The notes under the pieces: model-generated
The model's input: only the letters and a program-made list of their open reading frames with translations
What the model was told of the DNA's origin: nothing
Databases searched by the model: none
Position numbers and translations under genes: made by a program
DNA from: Sphagnum magellanicum
Taxonomy: Eukaryota; Streptophyta; Sphagnopsida; Sphagnales; Sphagnaceae
Length of the DNA stretch: 64,000 nucleotides
Direction of reading: 5' to 3'
NCBI GenBank assembly: GCA_021904315.1
Contig: CM038911.1
Span: 9,769,390 to 9,833,389 of the forward strand
Shown here: positions 25,300-38,300 of the stretch, piece by piece
Layout of the letters: every line of letters begins with the position of its first letter
Numbering within the stretch: the first letter of the stretch is position 1

Positions 25300-25885
25300 A
25301 AATGTGTTGTTCGCCAATTAAGCTTAAATGTTATTTATCTAGCCATGTGCATCAATATGTTGAAAAAATCTTTGCCATGTTCTAGTGCACCTAATCACTT
25401 GAATTCCCATCTTAGAATAAAATTATTATCGATCAAACTTAAATGTTGTATATTTATTCATGTGTCAATATGCTAATTTTTTTTTTGCCATTTTCTAGTG
25501 CACCTAATGGTTTGGATTCCCATATCTTATAATAATGTTGTTATTGATCAAGCTTAAATGTAATCTATTTATTCATGTGTGTCAATTTTTTGAAAAAAAT
25601 TTACCATTTTTTAATGCGCCTACTGACTTGGATTCCAATATCTTAGAATAATGTTGTTATCAATCAAACATAAATGTTGCCAATTTAGCTATTGCATCAA
25701 TATGTTGAAAAATCTTTCCCATATATTCTAGTGCACCTAATGGCTTGAATTCCAATCTCTTAAAAGAATGTTGTTGGCAATCAAGTTCAAATGTTGTTGA
25801 TTTAACCATTGCATCAATATGTTAAAAAATGATTACCATATTCTAGTGTACCTAAGGACTTGAATTCCAAGAATAGTGTTGTTAA
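25300..25885. repeat. tandem repeat, ~116-bp unit, about 5 copies
   Basis: A unit built around TCTAGTGCACCTAATGRCTTG, GAATTCCAATCTTAGAATAATGTTGTT, ATCAAGCTTAAATGTTG and CATCAATATGTTGAAAAA repeats head to tail. The TCTAGTGCACC anchor falls at about 25381, 25494, 25611, 25728 and 25842, giving periods of 113, 117, 117 and 114 bases. Copies are diverged by small indels and substitutions. No coding function was seen. Confidence 0.88.
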
Positions 25886-28259
25886 GGACCAAGGTCAATT
25901 TCCATGTGACCCACCCAATCATTACACCCAATACCAATAACTAAGGAATAATGAAAACTTTAGTCAAATGTTCTAATTCTTTTCCACCACACCACTCTAA
26001 ACTAGACCACTAAACCTTTTGGACACTTCCCAATTCAAGATTGTGGCATCTGCCCATTCATTTAATTGGCATGTGCCAAACAAGCCAATTTAATTTTTAT
26101 TTAAATATAGTGATATTATGAACAAATATATTTTTGGCCATAGCCTAGATGGTCAGTTTTCACATGTTCAAAGTGAATAATTATTAACTTTAAATATTTA
26201 ATTCTAGTGACAATGATTCATCAAAACAAGTTTATTGAAGGCCTTGCAAAAATGAATTAAAACCGTTTCTTATACTAATTTGCTTATTCATCGCAAGAAA
26301 TCAATATCGTAATACCTTTACCATTCTAAAGTCTTTTTGATAATTTAATCTATTTTTTCATTTTTTCACTTTGGTAATAAAAATAAAATCTTTTAAAAAT
26401 TCCTATAATTGAGGTGGGAAAAATATGTCAAGTAAATTTGATCATTTAGATTTTAATTTTTTTCAATTCCCTAATGGAGTCAAGGTGGAGAGCATCCCTA
26501 TGCAAAATTTGACTTAATTGTTGAATTTATTTCAAGGAACTCTTGAAACTAACCGGTAGACATAAATGTGATGAAACCTTCCCCAAATTAATTTTTTTGG
26601 AGTCATCTTAAAGTGAATATTTTTCAAACAAAAGGAAACTTGCAACAACATATTTCATTTTCAGAAAGTTATGTCATGTTTTGACATTTTTTGCCAAAAA
26701 AAGGAATTACTAGCCTACTTATGCTACAAACACACCTAGCGGCATGTCATTGGTAACCCATATCAACTTTATCATCAACTTTATTGTTCCATTCATATAT
26801 TAAATGTTAACTACCACTAATTTTTATGTGGCATCCTATGTGGTAGGCAATGTTAGCTTGGCATTAAGTGAATGTTAAGGAAATGGTAAATTAACACCAA
26901 AATTTTTAAATATGAAAATATTTCCTTAAGGTTTGAATGTTATGGAGCAACCCCCAAAAAGGGCTTTTAACTCACATTCTACCTAAAACCTATGGATAAA
27001 TTTTGTTCCTCTCTATGTTCCTTCCACTTTCCCCTCCACTTAAAGACCCTTACACCCCCCTTCTCATTCTTATTCTTCCCTCTTTGCTTGCTTGTTACAA
27101 TGTTTTTATCAAAATCACACATTATGGGTTTTTTAACCAGTTAAAAAAATGACTACAATTATTTTCAACTACAATTATAACTACTTGGTCACAAAAATCA
27201 TTATGTAATTGCAATTGCCATTGAGTTGTCATGTGACATCATGGTTTTGTGACTACAGTTAATATGATGACTAGTGGGTTTCTTTTACAAATATATTAAT
27301 ATTTTTGAAATTGTAATAATATGCTTTAAATAAATTAAAATGAGTTAATTCACAATACCTTGACTTTTGCGACTAGAATAATGACTTCTAGTCTCACAAC
27401 ATGATGAGGTGGCATTCCATGTGGTAACAAAATATTTGACTATTAATCAACATGATGACTTATACATTACTTTGGATAAAATGAGGCATTTATTAGTCAA
27501 TCATTATGTTAGAGATGACGTCCAATCCCTCAATGGAACTCTTTTCATCCAAATGCAAGTCCAAAACTTTACCCTCACTAAAACAAATCCTATCCTTTGA
27601 ACTAGACACAAAAATGACTATTATTTTTTTCAACTATGTTTATAACTACTTAATCATAACAATCACTAAGTCATGGCAAAAGATGTCAACATGTCACGTG
27701 GCATCATCGGTTTATAATTGTAATCCATTTGACAACTTGTTGGTTTTTTTGATAAATTAATTATTTTTTTCAATTTTTGTTCATTAGTTAATTAGTTGCA
27801 AGAACCATCCATCTTTATGACTAGCAATGATTCAATCTCCCATGATATTAACATGACATGTTATATGCCAACAAGATGATGTGATTATTCGTCAACATCA
27901 TGATTCATGTCATTGATTTGATGAATTAATCACATTTATTAACTAATTGAAAATATTGTTGTCCTTTGTGATTGACAATAGTTCGGTCTTCCATGTGACA
28001 ATTACATGACATGCCATTTGGCAACAAGGTGTCACAAATTTTCATGGCAATCCATGATTTTTTGTGACACCATAACTTTTTGTGTGTTTTGTGGAACCAA
28101 TATTTGTCATGGCATGCCATATTTCTTTGTGTGCCATAAAGTTTTTGAAACCATGAATTCACTTGCATATGTATATGTACTAAATCTATTTTTAACTTGT
28201 AATTATGACTACAATATTAAGGGTTGTTTTAGAAAAAATGACACATAACTTTTTGACTT
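25886..28259. other. AT-rich intergenic DNA with a diverged duplication
   Basis: No gene is recognised. Segments at about 27148-27260 and 27612-27725 resemble one another (TGACTACAATTATTTTCAACTA followed by ATAACTACTTGGTCA and a CATGTGACATCATGG phrase), so a unit of about 465 bases is imperfectly duplicated. The motifs CATGACATGCCA and GTGGCATC recur. Confidence 0.45.
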
Positions 28260-29590
28260 TCTAACTACTTAACACATTAGTGTAGGTTAACATACCTATT
28301 AAGTTAACCTATGTATGTAGGCTACTTAGTAAAAACCTACTTTGTAATATAGGTTACCTTATAAATTACTAAATTAAATTTCAAAAATTTACTACATCTA
28401 GTATGTTTAAATATACTTTAAATAGGTTACCCTATTAATATGTTAACCTAAGTATGCTCGTTTAGATTCTTAGCTTTAGGTCTTTTGTCAAATCAACCTA
28501 AATAGCTTCATTACAAAATATTTTATCAAATTTGTCACCATTTGAAGTTTGTGCAACTAAATGCAATTATGATATTAATTATTATATACTAATTACAAAA
28601 ATTAATAGGTAACTTCTAAATACTAATTACAAAATTACTTAAATATAAACCCTAGGTAGGTGCCTAAACTACGTAATAAGAACCTAGGTTCCCTAAAAAA
28701 TAGGTTAAGTACAATCATGTATAGTAGGTAGTAGTTATTTAACCATGTTTAGCCTAAATAGTTTTGTTTAGTTTCATTTATGTTAATTTAACCATATTTC
28801 ATTTAAATATTTGTGTTTAGTTTAATTTCTTTATTGATTTATTAGTGTTTAGCCTAGAGGTAATTGTCTTTAGCCAAAATTATTTTGAATAATTATGTTT
28901 AGCCATGCTTAACATAAATTAGTCTACATCTAACCTAAATTAACCCTAATTTAATTTAGATGTAATGTACAAATTAACCTAGTTAACATAGAGGTCTAAC
29001 TTAGCTTAAATGTAGTCTAGGTTGAACCTAAATCAACCTAGCTTAATCTAGGTCCAACCTAGTTTAGTCTAGGTTTAATTTAGAGCCTAAATAATCTTAG
29101 GAGCTACATTAGGTTAATTTATTTTTTAGCTTAGGAATGCCTAGGTTAACTTAAACTAGGTTAGTAAATAGTATAGGTTAACAAATTAGTTCATCTTAAA
29201 TCAACCTAAGGAGGTTTAAGTCTAGGCTAGGTTGGTAGGTAGTAGGTAGGTTGACCTAGGTCAACTTAAGGTGGCCAAGGTTAATTCAAGGTTAAAAATT
29301 TCTAGATTTATAACTTTGTATTAAATATAATTAGTATAAAAAAGTGTTGTAGTGCAATGGATGAGGATTTGAAACCCAAAGTGAAGGTGAGGGATTTAAA
29401 TCTTCACTATTGCAACCTATGATACTTAGGCCATTTGGTTTAGATTAAGTACTTTAGTTTGAGCTTCTTGGTCTAGGAATCTGACATTTGTACCTAATTT
29501 AAGCCACTTAACTAAGTTAAGCTAGGTTGATTTTTGGCTACACTAATTATATGGGTTAAATTAAGTTGATTTTTGGTCATGTGCGATGAT
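28260..29590. repeat. degenerate AGGTTAACCTA-rich array
   Basis: Over about 1.3 kb the sequence is dominated by variants of TAGGTTAACCTA, CTAGGTTGAACCT and AACCTAGTTTAGTCTAGG, which are themselves near-palindromic. The spacing is irregular. This is low-complexity, satellite-like DNA and no coding or RNA gene is proposed within it. Confidence 0.75.
29344..29412 (+). repeat. possible tRNA-derived SINE head
   Basis: TAGTGCAATGGATGAGG fits the pol III box A pattern, and GAGGGATTTAAATC about 35 bases further fits a weakened box B. The two sit at the spacing seen in tRNA-derived SINEs. No complete tRNA fold is visible and no copy was matched elsewhere in the window, so this is tentative. Confidence 0.3.
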
Positions 29591-30739
29591 TCATAACATG
29601 TGTTTATAAAATTTTAACACATGTCATCCATCCATCAAAGCATATTTTATAACATTTAGTTGAATAAAATGATTCAATTGAAATGGCACGAACTTTACAC
29701 ATCAATCTAAGGTTAATGATGACATGGAATCTCATTATTATAAGAAATTTAGAAATCCTAATCATTAAAACAACTAGGTTTTGCAATGGAACATCCTTTA
29801 CAACTAAATGAATGAAATGACATGGGTTTAACAACTCATTAGTCATTAGTCACATATGTCCCTCCCGATTAGTATGTAGTTATAAAGGTTAATTGTAAAA
29901 CTCAAAATGTGTTGTTGTGTATGTTCAAGCTTTGTTTGCATGATTGTTGGACCTTTTTATGTTCAAATTCTGATTGTTTAATTGCTTTACCTTTCCTTCT
30001 ACTCAATTGTTCAAAATAAAATGTTCAAATACAAGAAGAAATGCAACAATGCTAATGCAAAGGAACATTTTTAAAATTGCAAGAGAAAATGTATCATCAT
30101 TTGCATGTGTGAATGATGATGATTAACAAAAATACCTTCCTAATTTTTTGAAACTCTAAAATAGTTGTTAAATGTGAATAGGTCATCTTAAAACTACATA
30201 ATTCTAATGTTAATTTTAGGACAAATGTCATTATTTAAAAATTAAAGAAATGTTAGGGGTTGTAACATTAAACCTTCTAACACCAGGTGTGTTTGTAGCA
30301 TTATGCACATTATATTATTAAACTTCAAGGCAAACAATTAGTCATTAATAATGTCCAAAAAAAACAATTAACTTTTGACATTGTGAATGGTTAATTTTTT
30401 AAAACTTGACATTTATTGAAAATAATGTAATTGCTACCCAAATAGTAAAGGTAGCATGATATGCACATATAGGTTTGAAAATTGTAAGATTACATGCACA
30501 AGGTTGGCATGTATAATAATTGACCTTTCTTATTGATCCAATTATTATTGCAATAACATACCTTTTGGGGGGGGGGGGGGGGGGGCACAAATGGAAAAAT
30601 CCATTGTAAAAAGAAACCAATATATGGAAAAAAGGAAAAGCCAAGGAGAATAGCCAACCCCCGCCTAGCCAAGAAAAACATTATCACATAAAGCTACTAC
30701 TAATGGTGGTTAGTAGCACCACTTTATCCATTTATTTCA
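29591..30739. other. intergenic DNA with a G-run
   Basis: AT-rich sequence with a 19-base poly-G run at 30567-30585. A minus-strand frame at 29604-29846 has no stop for 80 codons but no recognised motif. No gene is proposed. Confidence 0.5.
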
Positions 30740-32400
30740 CGCACATAAATAACATGATGTGGGCCCCAAACCTCATCAAACACCTTAAGTAATTTGGCCT
30801 CATCTTCAAAATGTCTTTTGATCAACTACAAATTACTCTGCCATTATAATCTACCATAGTCCACAAACCCTTCCCACATCATTTCTTTCAACTTAAAAAC
30901 ATGCCATCTATTCCCATTGAAGACAATGTCATTTTTTTCAATCTAATTGGACCATAAGGTCACACTACGAAGTAATGTCCACAATGAATTGCATCTTCTA
31001 AGTTTAATAAGAATCCATTTGTTAAATAAACATTATTCTAGATTTAGAGCCTTCCAGATGCTAGGGATGTGCGATGATAAGTTTGTGAATTGATATAAGA
31101 AAAAAAAAGGTATTTCCTGAGCTTTTTTGGCTCTAAAGCAAAGCCAAAATCTAGGAACAATAAATTTAACCATTGCAAATGAACATGATGGGCAATCGAT
31201 CTTATGTTTGGATTAGTTTTGGTTTTCCATGTGTTTACCACAATAGCTTGGTGTAGTGTAGATCGAATAAAATTTAAAAAAATTTGGGCTCTTTTCTTTA
31301 TCTAAACATTCTTCCATTTTAATTGGAAGTTTGGTGAGAATGCATGTTGCCATTTCTTAAGTACATTTTGAATGAGGTTTTTTTGTTGAATTTTGTAACT
31401 ACCTTCCAAGCTTAATAATATATTTTGTCAATTTGATTTCACCATTTCAACTCCATAATATAAGGTCAAAAGATAAATCTTCAAGTGCATTGTAAAACAT
31501 ATTGAGGGTTGCCATGTACACTGATTTTACCTTCAATCCTAACTCTCCTCAAAATGCTTGTAAATGCCATCTTTTCTTTCAAAAGGATCAACCCAAGACA
31601 TCTCCCAATGCTATAGACCTTTAGTTATTTGGGGATCTCAATTTTTCTCTGTAGATTGACACTTAGAGAGGCCTAAAAATCTATAGATATGTAGAATATG
31701 GTGATTAGGTCTATTGCTTGATTATTGTAGACTTTTAGCCATTCCCCACTTTTTGTCCTTTGCGTTGGATTCTTGAATTCCTCCATCAAACTTATAGGAA
31801 GGCTTTCAACTATTCTATGCTATATAACATGTTTTCCTTCCTCTAATTGAAAGTGAATGTTTCACTTCTTCCTATTGATGTAGCCTTTTGAGATTTGGAT
31901 TCCACAAGTTCCCAACATATTGTAGGCTTGCTTTGTACATTTCTTGGGCTCTCGCAATGGAAGTTTTGTATTCCCCTCCTCTGAATGTTATTCCCCACCA
32001 CATGTTTAATCACTTGATAGAGTCTACTTAAGAAGCTAGAATTGCAAGTTGATTTCTATGGCTTTCCAAGCCTTCATCACCTTCCCTTGGTTTTTGACCA
32101 TGGCCCAATTTAGATTTGGAACCCAACTAGTGTGTTGAAAAGGTTTATAATGCTCCAATTATACCTTAGGAAAAGGTTAAGATGAGAACTCCCCAAGCTT
32201 TAAGGCAACCAACACCCATTTATACAACAATGCTATGAATGTTTCCTTTGGGTCTATTAAACCTAATCCTTTTAGATTTCTCTATTTGCAACAATTAAAC
32301 CAATTGACTCTAGTTCTAACATGATGTTCCCCTTTAACCCAAAGAAAATCCCTAATAAATGTTCTTGATAACATATTTTGAATTTGATTATTTATAGAAA
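30740..32400 (-). pseudogene. LINE (non-LTR retrotransposon) ORF2 C-terminal remnant
   Basis: On the minus strand, frame-broken pieces look like the end of a plant LINE ORF2. Near 32330-32190 a piece reads RVNWFNCCKPRNLKGLGLID, the conserved stretch after the reverse-transcriptase core. Near 31010-30880 pieces with LLRSVTLWSNWIEKNDIVFN and LKEMMWEGFVDYGRL match the zf-RVT region, whose hallmark is a W..W..RN..IF pattern. Further 3' comes EDEAKLLKVFDEVWGPH near 30750. Stops and frameshifts interrupt it throughout. The reverse-transcriptase catalytic part was not seen, as is usual for a 5'-truncated copy. Confidence 0.68.
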
Positions 32401-32705
32401 TGTAATGACTAAATCACATTTTTGTGTTGCCCAACAATAATGATAGTTTTGATTAACGATTTTGCAATCCAATAATTGTTTGTAAAAAGTATCATGCTAA
32501 ATTGATTGGATAATAAAAAAATATTCAATGCTTATAACAAAATATGCAAATTGAACCCCAAAAAAACGGTATCAACTAACAAAACTGAGATGTTATGAAT
32601 ATAATCTTTGTGCGATGTCCATGTACAAAAACAACAATTAATGTTGTTATTATAAATATACTTATAAACTCTTGTTTATAATTGTTATTTATAACAACAT
32701 TAAAA

Positions 32706-32814
32706 TAAATAATAATAATAATAATAATTTCTAGGAATTAAGAGGGTTGTCTTGCAAGTTTTTCTTTTACTTTGAAATGAGTTTTTCTCAAAAGAAATGG
32801 AAATTTACCATAAA

Positions 32815-32867
<53 letters not shown>
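32706..32867. repeat. microsatellites (AAT)n and (AT)n
   Basis: An (AAT/ATA)n run lies at 32706-32728, and a 50-base pure (AT)n run at 32817-32867. They sit immediately left of the GC-rich region that begins the SPL gene and mark the boundary between AT-rich intergenic DNA and the gene. Confidence 0.9.
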
Positions 32868-32870
<3 letters not shown>

Positions 32871-33099
32871 ACAAACTCTTATTTTCTGTTACCCTTATCT
32901 CGCCGGTATATTAGAAGACAATATACCCGCCCAACGCCCATTCGAACCCTGACCGATATCTGGCTTGTATCGATAACGGGCGCAGTTGTCGGCTGCTGCA
33001 GCGTCGATCCCTCGCGACGGAGCCCTTAACTGCCGTCGGTGGGACCCTTTCATCTGAGGGCCGGTCCGTTGGACGTGGCCTAAGGTTGTAGCAGCTACC

Positions 33100-33814
33100 T
33101 GGCATTAGATGAATGAACGGATGAATAATATATTCATCCCTCTAGAGACTCGTCGTTTTCATCCTTTCTTCATCCAGGGTTGCTGCTGCACGGGGCGGGC
33201 GGGGAAGGGATTGCAGGTCGCGCAGCTCGCTGACTGGCTGGCTGCGCCATCGCTGCTTCTGTGCTTCCTTTTCTTCCACAAACGCTGCGCTCAATTCGTG
33301 TTTTCGACGTCTCGTTTCCTCGTATAGGAAGAGAATACTGGTTTTGCGCTTTTTTTGATCCCGATCTGTTGGAATTTGACGAAGATTTGTGGTGGTGGTG
33401 GTGGTTTTTGTTTCCAGGAGCAGAGGAGAGGAAGGGGTGGGGACGGGAGAGGAAGGGGTGGGACGAGAGAGTCAGTCAGTCGGGGGTTTGCGGGAATTGA
33501 GGCGCGTCCGTCCGTGTGGAGCCGTGGGGAATTTATTACCATGGTGCACCAACAGGGTCTATTACGACGCTGCTGCTACTGCCACTCACCGAGGGAGGAG
33601 TTCATGAGCTTCTTAGGCTTCTGTGCGTTGTTTCTTGATGTGCCCTGCATGAGCATCTCTGCTTTGTGGAAGACCATTCTAATTGAAGCACATCATTAGC
33701 TTCACTCAAAAGGAGAATGCAAATACATCTCTTGACATGCAACGAAACCGAGGCGACGTTGTTCTTCAGCATTCTGTTAAGATAGCCATCGTGTTTTTGT
33801 TTTATGTGAAGTAG
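33100..33814 (+). other. probable non-coding first exon (5' leader) of the SPL gene
   Basis: A GC- and GA-rich segment with a strong donor AG|GTATGG at 33814/33815. Reading the SPL frame backwards from the acceptor at 35204 through this donor reaches an in-frame TAA at 33778-33780 with no ATG between, so this exon would be untranslated for the main frame. The transcription start is inferred at about 33100-33350. The following intron would be 33815-35204 (1390 bases). Confidence 0.55.
33541..33699 (+). CDS. upstream ORF candidate in the SPL leader, 52 aa
   Basis: An ATG in good context (ACCATGG) opens 52 codons starting MVHQQGLLRRCC within the inferred leader exon. If translated it would precede the main SPL start and could lower its translation. 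The first residues recall the conserved HQ near the start of some SPL14-like proteins, and the +2 frame just after it reads VYYDAAATATHRGRSS. This leaves open a misread base or an unrecognised coding first exon. No homologue is recognised with certainty. Confidence 0.3.
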   Translation: MVHQQGLLRRCCYCHSPREEFMSFLGFCALFLDVPCMSISALWKTILIEAHH

Positions 33815-33874
33815 GTATGGACTTCTTAGGGTTTGGTTCCAGGGTTCTGCTTCTTATATAGTCTGTCAATGCAG

Positions 33875-33959
33875 GATCCATGCTCCGCTGCACCCTAGGG
33901 TTGTGAGCTAAGGGAAGATCCATGCTCTTAGAAACCCTAGGGTTGTGAGCTAAGAGACT
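33875..33959. repeat. 42-bp unit duplicated in tandem in SPL intron 1
   Basis: GATCCATGCTC followed by ACCCTAGGGTTGTGAGCTAAG occurs at 33875 and again at 33917. The two copies are nearly identical apart from the middle ten bases. Confidence 0.85.
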
Positions 33960-35311
33960 CTGTGACAAAGGAGATCAGATACAGCAAACTGAGGATGTTA
34001 TCTCGATGGATAAAGAAGCATATGAGCTTCTTGATTATGCCTTGTTAATGTTGCAGCACATTATTAACACTGTAAAAGGAGTGGAAGTAGCCAACACAGC
34101 AGCATTCCTGTGTTAGCTGAATGACTGGGTCCCCTCAACGGCTTTGCCTCAAACATATTTTGTGGAGTTAAGCTATAGCTTGTGAAGCTGATGATGATAC
34201 TTGAGAAGCTGGTCAAATTCTGAGAGAAGTCTGTGGCATGGGCTGATGGACTATATCAAAGTGACAGACAACACCCTGCACATGGTCATTGATTGGGGGG
34301 GTGAAGCAAGAGGGAGTTCAGAAAAGATGTGCATGTTGGAATCATTATTATCAGCGATACACAAGCAGATGCTGATTGTCTAGCAAAGAAGAGGAGTATC
34401 TGTTTCTGTTTCAGTGTGGAGGCTGAGTTTGTGCCATGTAAGGGCATTGAAGGAGAAGTGGGAGCTTGTTGTGGGGGGTGGATTGTGGTGAGATGATACT
34501 GTTGTATACAATTTCTCATGCTGGATCAGGAGCTGAATCCTTTCTGTTGTTGGAATCTTTGGGGCTAGGAAGGGTCTCAATTGCTCCTCTTCTCAGGGCA
34601 ACAACCATCATCCATTTTCTTGTAGCTCTGCTTCTCTTTGCCATTGTCACCTACAGATCACTATGCAACCTGGGAGTCTGTGAGCAGACAACCTGACTAT
34701 AATGGAGAAGGAAATGGGTCATGTAGGAGTAGACAGCCTCAGTCATAGCAGTCGTCCTTTCCATCAGCATCAATTTTTTCCAGGAGGTCAGTGTTGGAGA
34801 TTGACTGAAAAGTCAGTGGATATGTTGCTAAGATTCCTGACCTTCTCCATTCAATTTTTTGATACTTACTGTGTGAGTAGGAGCCTATTGTTGTCTTGGT
34901 AGTTGCTTCCCAGTGTCATCTCTTTGATATCCTACCTCACAGATCCATTTGTTGCTTCACAGATTGAGTGTTGTATGCTGACCTTGGATGAGAACTGCTT
35001 TTCAATATTCTGTTTGTCCTAGCATCTCCTCCAGCATTGGAGAAGCATAAACGTTGAACATTCTTGTAGAATTACTAGGGTGGGAGGACAGATGAATTGC
35101 TGATTCCATCCCACACATTGGGTCATGGTTCATTTTCCTCCTTTACTTAGACCTTCAGTGTGTTTATTGCCAAACAGTTGATTGATATGTTGCTATGATT
35201 GCAGGTAACGGAAAGCAGCCCATACTCTCAAACCGTCTGACCATTCCTGTTGAGCAAGACAATGGACCTTGGTCTTCATCATCAAACAGGGATCACTCTG
35301 ACTCTCAAGGA

Positions 35312-38300
35312 ATGGAAAATTCCTCCCGAAGAAAGGAATGGGATATGAAAGCATGGAACTGGGACAGTGTTATGTTTGTTGCACAGCCTGCCTCTGGGAC
35401 AGCTAGTGGTTCAGCAAATGAGGGGACACAAAGGCATAGTGTTGATGAAAATGGAGGACATCGTAGAGCTCCTGAGTTCACTTTTCAACTTGAAGGGTCA
35501 TCAGGCGCTCCTAGGCAACCACTGTTAGGTGATGGTAGAAGTGAGTCAGAGTTGCAAAGCAGATCCTTCTTTGACAGGGAGACTCCATCCCCACCACAGA
35601 ATGGTGCAAAAAGCCTGAGAGTGGATGACACTGCTCCCGAGGAAGTTGGATCTCTCGGCCTCAAGCTAGGAGGAAGCTCTTACCCAATTGTGGAAGAGGA
35701 TGGCAGTGGCTCCCATGGTGTGAAGAGAACCCGCTCTTCTTCTCCCCAGTCCCAGGTTCCCATGTGCCAAGTTGACAACTGCAAAGCAGATCTGAGCAAA
35801 GCTAAAGACTATCATCGGCGACACAAAGTCTGTCATATGCACTCCAAAGCAGCAAATGCATCAGTTATGCAACTTATGCAGCGCTTCTGCCAGCAATGTA
35901 GCAGGTCCATTCTCTGTTCGTATTTTGTAGCATGTGCTTAGCTATTAGGTGAGTTTTGTGCTCATTGGCATAAAACTTTCCAATCATTTTTCTCCTCTCA
36001 CTGGGTCGAGATTTGTTTATTTTTGTGACACACCTGGAACACCTTGATTTATGTTCAAGTGGACAGACAGTATTTGGTTGCTTATGTAGCATTTCTGGGA
36101 ACTGGAGTCATGATATTGATGTCATTAACACATCTGTGGTGCCTTGTTGGAGATACATGCTTATCAGCAATTGAATCTGTAGGACACATGCCACTGGTAA
36201 AGTTTCTGTGTAAATGAGGTTTCTTGTCACATGCTTTTATGAGGACAATGGCTGAGGAAATGTTTCATGTGTACAGATTTCATCCACTACCAGAGTTTGA
36301 TGAAGGCAAACGTAGCTGTCGCAGAAGGCTTGAGGGTCACAACAGGCGACGAAGGAAGACACAGCCAGATCCAACTGTTAGATCTTACCTGATGGGTGAT
36401 GATGATCTTATAGGCAGGGGTGGAGCAGGGTTAGTCAGTGGGCTTCTTCATATCTTGGCACAGTTGCAAGGTAAAAACTTAGAACTTTTTTCCCTTGATT
36501 GCAGAGCCAATTTTTACTGTATTTTCTTGGCTCCATCATGATAGCATCCTTCCATTGCTTCCAGAAATTTGTCGAGATGCAGATTCTTCAAAATTGCTAC
36601 AATAATGCAGTCTGCAATCCTGTCAGTTTAGTATTGAAAGAGTTTGTGGATTAGCCATCACCTTATTAATGAACAGGCTGTATACTCCTAGTACCACCTG
36701 TCATCTTTGGTGCAATAGGATGTCTGTAATCCTAAAAAGGAAATACAGATACTACTCTTTCACTGCAAGGATTTCTTCCAACTGATGGAGATCTTGGGTT
36801 CTCAACATGTCCTGTCTGATTAGTTTTGCTGTTTTATGAGACTTCATTGTGTGGATGCAGCATCGACATCCCTCAACCATGCCAATGTACCTGTTGTTGA
36901 CAGGGAGGCTCTGTTAAGGAAAGCAGTCTTGGCCTCTTTGGAGGACAGAACAACACCATTATGGAATTCGTTAATCCCGAATCTTGACAGTCTAGCAGCT
37001 GGTTTAGTCAATAGGCAAGAGCAAGTGGCACCATCAAATGGTCACACTTCTGATCTGTCAATTGCAACACAACAGCTTCTTTCCAGATTGGCAGGAGGCT
37101 CATCACCAGAAGCTTTGGCATTGCTGCTCCAAAGCACTGGGCAGTTACCCACATCACTGATGCATGTTCTAGGATCTCATCCCCTTATACAAGAGAGGGC
37201 AGGTCTGGTGCCATTATCACATGCTTCTTCATCTACCCCTGACTTGCTCACGATACAGGCATGCCCTCTGCAAAGAGAAGTAGGCCACTCATCTTTCGGA
37301 TGTGCTTCTGGTGTTCCAGCTCCCACTGATGATAGGCTGCCTGTGTCCCGGGAACTCATTCCAAAGTCTACTGACAGCTCCTTGGTGAGGCCAATTGCTG
37401 AGCGACTGATGCCAAATCCTGAGCTTTCAGCTCTGCAGGATGACCAGGTCCTTGCAGCACCAGCAATGCAAAGATTGTTCCAAGAGCAGTCAACTGCTGA
37501 CCATTCAACTGTAGCCATTGGGAAGGATGCTAGACAGAGGGCTGATGCAGGAATGAACTCTGCAATTGGTAGTAGGGGAAGCTTAATGCTTTCAAGTATT
37601 GGGGCCCAGAAGACTGGGTCATCTTTTAGGCCCAATCCACCTGATCCTCGCCCAGCATTGCAACCTTCAATTGTGCAACCCAGCAACAGTCCACAGTCAG
37701 GGTCAGATGAGGAATTACCAGCTCACTTAACTCCAAATATGGAGGTGCAATTTCCGATTTTAGCAGTCATATTCTCTTTGTTGATGGGTGTTACATGAGA
37801 TTTTTGTGTCTTCTAGTCCAGATTTGTTTTAAGGGGTGACTTTTGTACAGCTAAAGCTTTATAAAATGTACCATAATACTTCTTAATGCTTTGCTCCATT
37901 CTGTATTGGGTGTGGTTTTGGATTGGTGGATGGCAGATGTGGAAGAACCCTACACGTCGAATATCACTCAAGCTATTTGACCGAACGCCTGAAGAGCTGC
38001 CACATAATCTACGAATGCAGGTATTGTATTAACTCCAGCCTTGCATTGCTGTCTAATTTGCTGCTAGGCATATTCTGCAGACTTGGTTAATGATAACAGC
38101 TGTCTTTTATCTGACTGCAAGTTTTGAAAGTGACTAGCAGGTACATGCCAGTAGACCACTTCAAGCAGCAGTCTTGCAAATGTTTTTTCTATCGTACTGA
38201 CAATCTGTCTGTTTGTTATCCAGATTGATGCATGGCTGGAGCACCTACCTACAGACATGGAGAGTTACATAAAACCTGGTTGTGTTTTATTGACTATTTA

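Noticed and set aside
32930-33060. GC-rich segment with TTCGAACCCTGACCG, considered as a tRNA gene
   Set aside because: Only a B-box-like word is present. No acceptor stem or clover-leaf could be drawn.
37177-37686. 169-codon open frame on the minus strand
   Set aside because: It is antisense to the long coding exon 4 of the SPL gene, whose own frame is continuous with the family. It is a shadow frame.
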